This document shows, piece after piece, positions 60,317-64,000 of a DNA stretch of 64,000 bases; the stretch's first letter is position 1; each line of letters starts with the position of its first letter. The stretch spans positions 2,856,276 to 2,920,275 of the forward strand of contig VXAI01000087.1 in NCBI GenBank assembly GCA_013399305.1. Reading direction: 5' to 3'. Both the position numbers and the translations under genes were made by a program. The notes under the pieces were generated by a model. The model worked only from the letters and a program-made list of their open reading frames with translations. It was not told where the DNA came from and did not search any database. This DNA is from Rostratula benghalensis (Eukaryota; Chordata; Aves; Charadriiformes; Rostratulidae).

Positions 60317-62407
60317 CTGACATATAAACTTTTGTAATTCATTACAGCTAGACAGGCATACATGAACTAAAATGACCAACTGAGAAATATAGGGGGTATT
60401 AGGATTTCAGTGGTTAAAAAAGAGAAGACTCAAAATGGACATGATAAAGCTTGTTTAGAAGAAACAAAAAGCCTATTCTGCTTGTCCACAATGAGGAAAA
60501 CAAGAATCAAATAAAATCAGAAGGAAGCATCTAATTTGGACAATAGCAGGGAAAAAAAATAATTAAAAACAGAGATTGTTGATATAGAACAAAATAAAAA
60601 TATTTAGAGAACTCTAGGAAGGAATCAGACTAAATATGTCAGATCAGCAATTTTGTAGTGGACCTTGTAAACAGAGTTGGGCTATAATTTCCACTGTTCT
60701 ATTTAGTCTTCTAAAAATTAAAGTATTTCATATCTACACATTTAGCTATAAAGTGCTGCTGAAGAGGACAGGAACAAAGATGTTATTTCAGCACATACTT
60801 GTTTCAAATGACTTGGTTGGATTCAAGTTCCCATACTTGGGCTGTATCTCAGAGAAGCAGAATGCACATTAAAGCTCCCCAACATTTGCAAGTCTGCTAG
60901 ATGCTAGCACAAGAAATGTCTTGGAAGGCTTAGAAATAAAGTGTTTAACAAAGGACTCATATCCTTGACTTCTGTAGTACTCTCTCTGTTTATCCCAAGT
61001 AAGGAATCTAACCCCATTAATTTGTTTAATGTTTTCAAACACATCTTGGAAAATAATTATATTTGCTTTCTGCCATGAAATGAATGCAGTTTGTATGTTC
61101 GTCACTTCCAATAGGATAAATTCAGCCAGATGTCCTCTACATATATCCATAGAGAAGTGTAGTTGATGCCGGCATGATGAGAGAGATTCTGAAGCTCACC
61201 ATTACAAATTCAAATGTAGTGTTCTTTATTTATTCTTTTTTTTTTTGTTTTGTTTTTTTTTGCAAGTGAATAAGTGAATACATAAAGTTTCAACCACAAA
61301 TATTTACACTACGATGAGCAGGAGAGATGAAGTTTATAGGTAGAATATATGAGAAATGCTTCTAAGTATAATCATGTCTTCACAGAAGCATTTTTTTCCT
61401 AGTACTTTTGTAATGGAAAAAGAAATCACACCAATGTTGTATCAGGAACTTTGGCTGCTAAAGTATATTTTATTTGATGTAATAGCATCGATTACATCAC
61501 TGGAGGGTTTTTCCACCTTCCTGAGGAATGGCTATTTGGAAGGTTTGCTGGTGACATTTTAGTGACATCTTCCAGGTAGACATACCCCTCAAACTGAATT
61601 AAATGCTACAGATCCATTTCTAATTTAAAAAATATGTGTAGTATATAGACAAACACCTCCCCTAAATTAACATATGTTACTCCTTCTTCTATACTTCTAG
61701 ATCTACAAAGAACCTTTCCAAAAGATGAAGCTTTCTGTCCATGTGCAGAAAATGAAATACCAGTTTGCACCTGCAAATACTCCATTTACCCTGTTTGCCT
61801 GCAAACTTTAGTGCTTGCCTAGCCAAACAGTATTTGTGGAAGTCCAGTGGTTCTCTGCCTTTTGAACTTCCCAAACAAGCTTGCCACACCTGATATTATT
61901 AAATATTTAGAGTTGAAAAGGAAATTACACTTAAAAAATCACTACTTGAGTTGAAAATACAGGTTTCAAGTTGTTCAGTAGAAAAGCCAGACACCGTGAG
62001 CCAGGCAGTGTGGGCAATGCTTTAATTTCTCTCATAAGACAGCATAATGGCCCATTATTGTTTTTACGTGCCACCTTACTGTGCTCTTTGAACAAATTTT
62101 CTATCAAATTTTCTTTTAGCCTCCATATATTACATTTGTATTGACCCTGGGCCCTTTCAAAACATTATGTTAGAGAAATGTTGAAGTGTTTCACTAAAAG
62201 TGTTCAAAGCCATTTACAGCCTTCCAGTAAACATGTAGTTATTCTTCTCTCCATTAGAGATATTACAGTACTTTATGGATATGAATATTTATACCTACAT
62301 ATATGTATGTATCTGTAGTTGTACTTTTATACATGCAAATTATCATATATATTCATGTACAGAGGAGCCGTAGAAATCTAAATACCTATTATTAGAAATG
62401 TGTTATT

Positions 62408-62427
62408 TTATATATATATATATATGT
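62408..62427 (+). repeat. Short (TA)n tract
   Basis: About nine TA dinucleotides. Confidence 0.9.
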
Positions 62428-63712
62428 ATAAAAGAGCTTATTAAGAACTCACAGAAAAGTAGATATCAGATGAAAAGTAACCCCTGCAGCTGATAGCCCC
62501 TATGCAATCTAGAGTTTGCTTCTTGTTTAGAGGGATCTTCTGGTCCACTTTCATGAATGGGTGCAACAAAGCCCAAATTCAGTTTGAGCATCCATAAAAA
62601 TTGGGTGCATATTTCACCTAACCCTGCTAGTTGTGTGCCCTAAGGACCCTAAATTAATACCAAAACAATTTCTGTCCATTTATTGTATAACAATGTGGGA
62701 AGTGGCATTTTTAAGATGAAGGATGGTCTGAATTTACAGGATTGCTGGGAATCTTCAGGGCTGTGTTGTTTAAACATTATCCCTTCCACACGCAAATGTG
62801 TCATAAAAGTCTTTTTATTAGCTCCATCTTAGAACTTCTGAGATCTATGCCACTTCTCTGCGGTCAGTCTCCAAGGTCTTTTATTGTTCTGAGGTTAGGA
62901 AGTGCTTCCTAATTTTCATGCAAAATTTATGCATGAATACTTTGTACTTGTTTATTCTTATGCACATATTAGCTTTTAACTCAAATAGTTCTTCACCTAT
63001 CCCTGGCTGCTTTTTTCATGATAGGTCTGTTGACTGAAGTCACATTCACTCCCAGTCTTTGTTTTGCTAGTTTAAGAAAACCGTTAAGTTTGCAGTCCCT
63101 TCTAAAGATGTATCTTACCTTCCCCTAGTCATACTAAATTGCTCTTTTCCAAATTTATTTCAGTTCAAATTCTGTTTGAATGTGCTTTGCTCCAGAATGC
63201 GTGACCAGATTTGGGTATAATATTTGAAGTATATCATGGTATCTCCTACATTGATACAGACATTTTTCTATTTGGTTCCTGGAAATTACCTCCTTGATTA
63301 GTTTCTTAGTGCAAGGAATCCTCACTGGTCTTTCCAAACACTAATAAGGAATCATTTTTACTTTGTGTGTTCAACGTGTAATGAAAATGAGCTGAAACTC
63401 TTTAAATAGTTATTAGTGATCTTGGTGATGGGAAAGAACGCAAAGCTATTGTGTGTTTCCTATTGCAATGTTAAATGACTAAAAAGCATTTGGGACATTT
63501 GCAACACTGAGAAACAAAGGTGTGACATGAACTGCTAATTGTAAGTATGAACAATAAAGGTATAGACTGATGACTGGTAGAATTGTGTAACTAATTGCAG
63601 TATGTACAGAGCTAGTAATGGAATGGAACAGAGACCTATGACAAGATCATGCAGTTATATAAAATAACAGTTACACAATTAGAAGCTTTTAAACCCTTTC
63701 AAATCATCATGA

Positions 63713-63812
63713 ATACAAATGCAAATGCAAATGCAAATTCAGATACAAATACAAATACAAATACAAATACAAATACAAATACACATACAAATACAAGTAC
63801 AAACACAAACAC
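63713..63812 (+). repeat. Composite hexanucleotide array (GCAAAT)n then (ACAAAT)n
   Basis: Starts with three to four GCAAAT units, then about nine ACAAAT units, and ends with degenerate ACAAGT and ACAAAC units. The block order suggests spread of a point variant by slippage. The minus strand gives a spurious Phe-Val repeat frame. Confidence 0.96.
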
Positions 63813-64000
63813 ATGAGGCAGGCCACCATTTTCTGTCTGAAATGTTCTAATCAGAAGGGAAACAGAGCTGTTAACGATATTTTGAGGGAAACTTTGTTTC
63901 ACAACAAAAAAGTCAAAACTAGGGGAGAAGGAGCAAAGAAATTCTGCTGGTATTTCAGTTTCTGTTCTTCACATTTTCCATGTTGGTACCTTCATGTCTC
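63813..64000. other. Unique sequence to window end
   Basis: 188 bp with nothing recognised. Confidence 0.7.

Larger units (their letters stand above)
52789..63712. other. Unique AT-rich non-coding DNA
   Basis: Nearly 11 kb with no recognised gene, CR1 or LTR. Low-complexity tracts lie at 55257-55316 (G/T), 56921-56970 (A/C), 60257-60316 (A/C), 61230-61261 (T-rich) and 62408-62427 (TA). A hairpin with 8-bp arms lies at 62915-62937. The frames are short (93 codons at most) and unremarkable. The stretch 57690-57880 has a less simple composition. Confidence 0.6.

Noticed and set aside
62915..62937. Hairpin TTCATGCA / TGCATGAA
   Set aside because: An 8-bp stem in AT-rich DNA is expected by chance over 64 kb.
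63699..63902. Phe-Val repeat frame on the minus strand
   Set aside because: A translation of the hexanucleotide array.

Overview
The window looks like AT-rich, non-coding DNA from a bird, or less likely another sauropsid. The main evidence is nine CR1 LINE fragments. Several of them end in the family's 3' signature, a 'TGGACTAGATGA...'-type block, then 'CCTTCCAACC', then one or two ATTCTRTG octamers, with no poly(A) tail. There is also a class II-like endogenous retrovirus remnant with a lysine-tRNA primer-binding site. CR1 makes up roughly 9% of the window. No species call is possible from this sequence alone.

No host protein-coding gene, tRNA, rRNA or recognisable small RNA is visible. The longest open frames are about 145 codons. 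They have no domain I recognise, no exon-like run and no consistent splice context, and many are shadows of CR1, of the ERV repeat or of simple repeats. The window is best read as intergenic DNA (a gene desert) or the interior of a very long intron.

Layout: an assembly gap and a pentanucleotide polypurine array (1-236); unique DNA with a 47-bp tandem duplication; CR1 fragments at 2301-2825 (-), 7672-8183 (+), 13448-14046 (+), 14507-14882 (-) and 22799-23368 (+); a palindrome-rich spot near 24.1 kb; a retroviral LTR, PBS and leader remnant at 25465-25975 with a 151-bp duplicate at 24853-25003; a 193-bp CCTTTT array near 28.1 kb; the longest CR1 at 30205-31965 (+); more CR1 at 33488-33775 (+), 42366-43039 (-) and 49496-49875 (+); a second gap at 52702-52788; and a composite hexanucleotide array at 63713-63812. 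A/C-only or G/T-only low-complexity tracts recur throughout.

I found no gene system, defence locus or CRISPR array. The best leads are the duplicated LTR segment around the ERV, a G/T expansion inside one CR1 3' end, the recurrent A/C-G/T tracts, two strong hairpins, and two stretches that might be conserved regulatory DNA.
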